DNA of 15,047 nucleotides from Flavicella sp037132785 (GTDB lineage: Bacteria; Bacteroidota; Bacteroidia; Flavobacteriales; Flavobacteriaceae). Every line of letters starts with the position of its first letter. Positions within the stretch are counted from its first letter, which is position 1. Positions 14,536 to 15,047 of the stretch are shown here, piece after piece. The position numbers and the translations under genes are program-made. The DNA lies in NCBI RefSeq assembly GCF_037132785.1, contig NZ_JBAHZZ010000014.1:1-15047 (forward strand), given 5' to 3'. The notes under the pieces are model-generated. The model saw only the letters and a list, made by a program, of their open reading frames with translations, was not told the DNA's origin and made no database searches.

Positions 14536-14906
14536 ACTCTTTTATAAGTATTATAATTCTTTGAATAACCGATTTAATATTGTGTTTTATAAAGAAATAA
14601 ACCCCGTAATCATTGAGCTATTGCACTAAACGGGGTTTTCATTAACGGTTATATGAGCAAAACACAAAGAATCTCTGGTTTATATTCTTTTTTTAGTATT
14701 ACCGATAATTCTGATTCCTATTATTCACGTTTTTCAGAAAGTACTTAGGTAAAATATAAGGTCGTTACAATATTTATAGAACTAAAAAATTTAGTTTAGG
14801 AACAATTATTTGTTGCGTATAAATATTGAATTCAGGTATTATCTCAAAATGATTGATTAAATTAGTTTCTAATTTCAATATAAAATAGAACCGTAACTAA
14901 GACTAT
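14536..14906. other. Intergenic stretch after leuB
   Basis: Apart from the terminator at 14599-14638 I see no gene here. AACTAAA (14780-14786) and TTTAGTT (14790-14796) form a short AT-rich palindrome with a 3-base loop. All frames are broken by stops. The stretch ends where the right inverted-repeat copy begins at 14907. Confidence 0.6.
14599..14638 (+). terminator. Terminator of the leuAB unit
   Basis: AAACCCCGT (14599-14607) pairs with ACGGGGTTT (14630-14638) around a 22-base loop, and the T run continues (TTTTC). It lies 63 bases past the leuB stop. Confidence 0.75.
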
Positions 14907-15042
14907 AAGACCGTTGCATAATGCTCTTTTCAGTTTTAGATTTCAATTTTTACTTTTTAAATCTAAAATTTATGTTTTTTTCCTTATTTTCATTGTTTAT
15001 GTTAGTTATGGATCTATTTTTTGGTTCATTTTCCTTTAGTTT
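14907..15042 (-). repeat. Right copy of window-flanking inverted repeat (probable IS end)
   Basis: This is the reverse complement of 1-138, with bases 14983-15042 identical to 1-60. The copies diverge immediately inside 14907 (AAGACCGTTGCATAATGC reading outward). The match reaches position 1 of the window on the left side, so the true repeat probably continues outside the window. I read it as the end of a second copy of the same IS, in opposite orientation to the left one. Confidence 0.75.
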
Positions 15043-15047
15043 TTAGA

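Overview
The window is AT-rich DNA from a member of the Bacteroidetes, most likely a marine Flavobacteriaceae (Polaribacter/Tenacibaculum-like). The reasons are Bacteroidetes-type promoters (TTTG ... TAnnTTTG), weak or absent Shine-Dalgarno sites, a complete flavobacterial bat operon, and flavobacterial leuA/leuB proteins. The genus is an inference from protein style only.

Layout. Positions 1-138 and 14907-15042 are two nearly identical inverted copies of one repeat. They look like the inner ends of two insertion sequences in opposite orientation, and everything else lies between them. On the minus strand, 10445 down to 840 is a Bat (Bacteroides aerotolerance) operon in the order moxR, DUF58 gene, BatD-like membrane protein, batA, batB, TPR gene (batC part 1), short TPR gene with a (Lys-Asp)19 tract (batC part 2), batD, batE. 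Most joins are within a few bases or overlap. The exception is a 193-base gap after moxR that holds a long-range inverted repeat. Below batE, with its own promoter, is a small secreted beta-rich protein (313-762) with a terminator.

Positions 10446-11890 are a low-density region between the two gene blocks. It holds the moxR promoter region, an orphan plus-strand promoter and strong terminator that together would make a small RNA of about 60 nt, and a heavily decayed IS1380-type transposase on the minus strand. The plus strand from 11891 carries leuA-type 2-isopropylmalate synthase and leuB 3-isopropylmalate dehydrogenase, then a terminator.

How the genes work together. MoxR (AAA+ ATPase) and the DUF58 protein are the cytoplasmic part of a MoxR-VWA chaperone-like module. 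BatA and BatB are membrane-anchored VWA proteins. BatC, BatD and BatE add TPR, beta-rich and SH3-like periplasmic partners. The module is linked to envelope and stress tolerance, but its biochemical activity is not settled. LeuA and LeuB catalyse two steps of leucine synthesis; leuCD is not in the window.

The system as a whole is known. The less ordinary points are the hexanucleotide-encoded (KD)19 tract, the two-gene BatC, the extra C-terminal domain on the BatD-like protein, the orphan small transcript, and the inverted repeats that bound the window.
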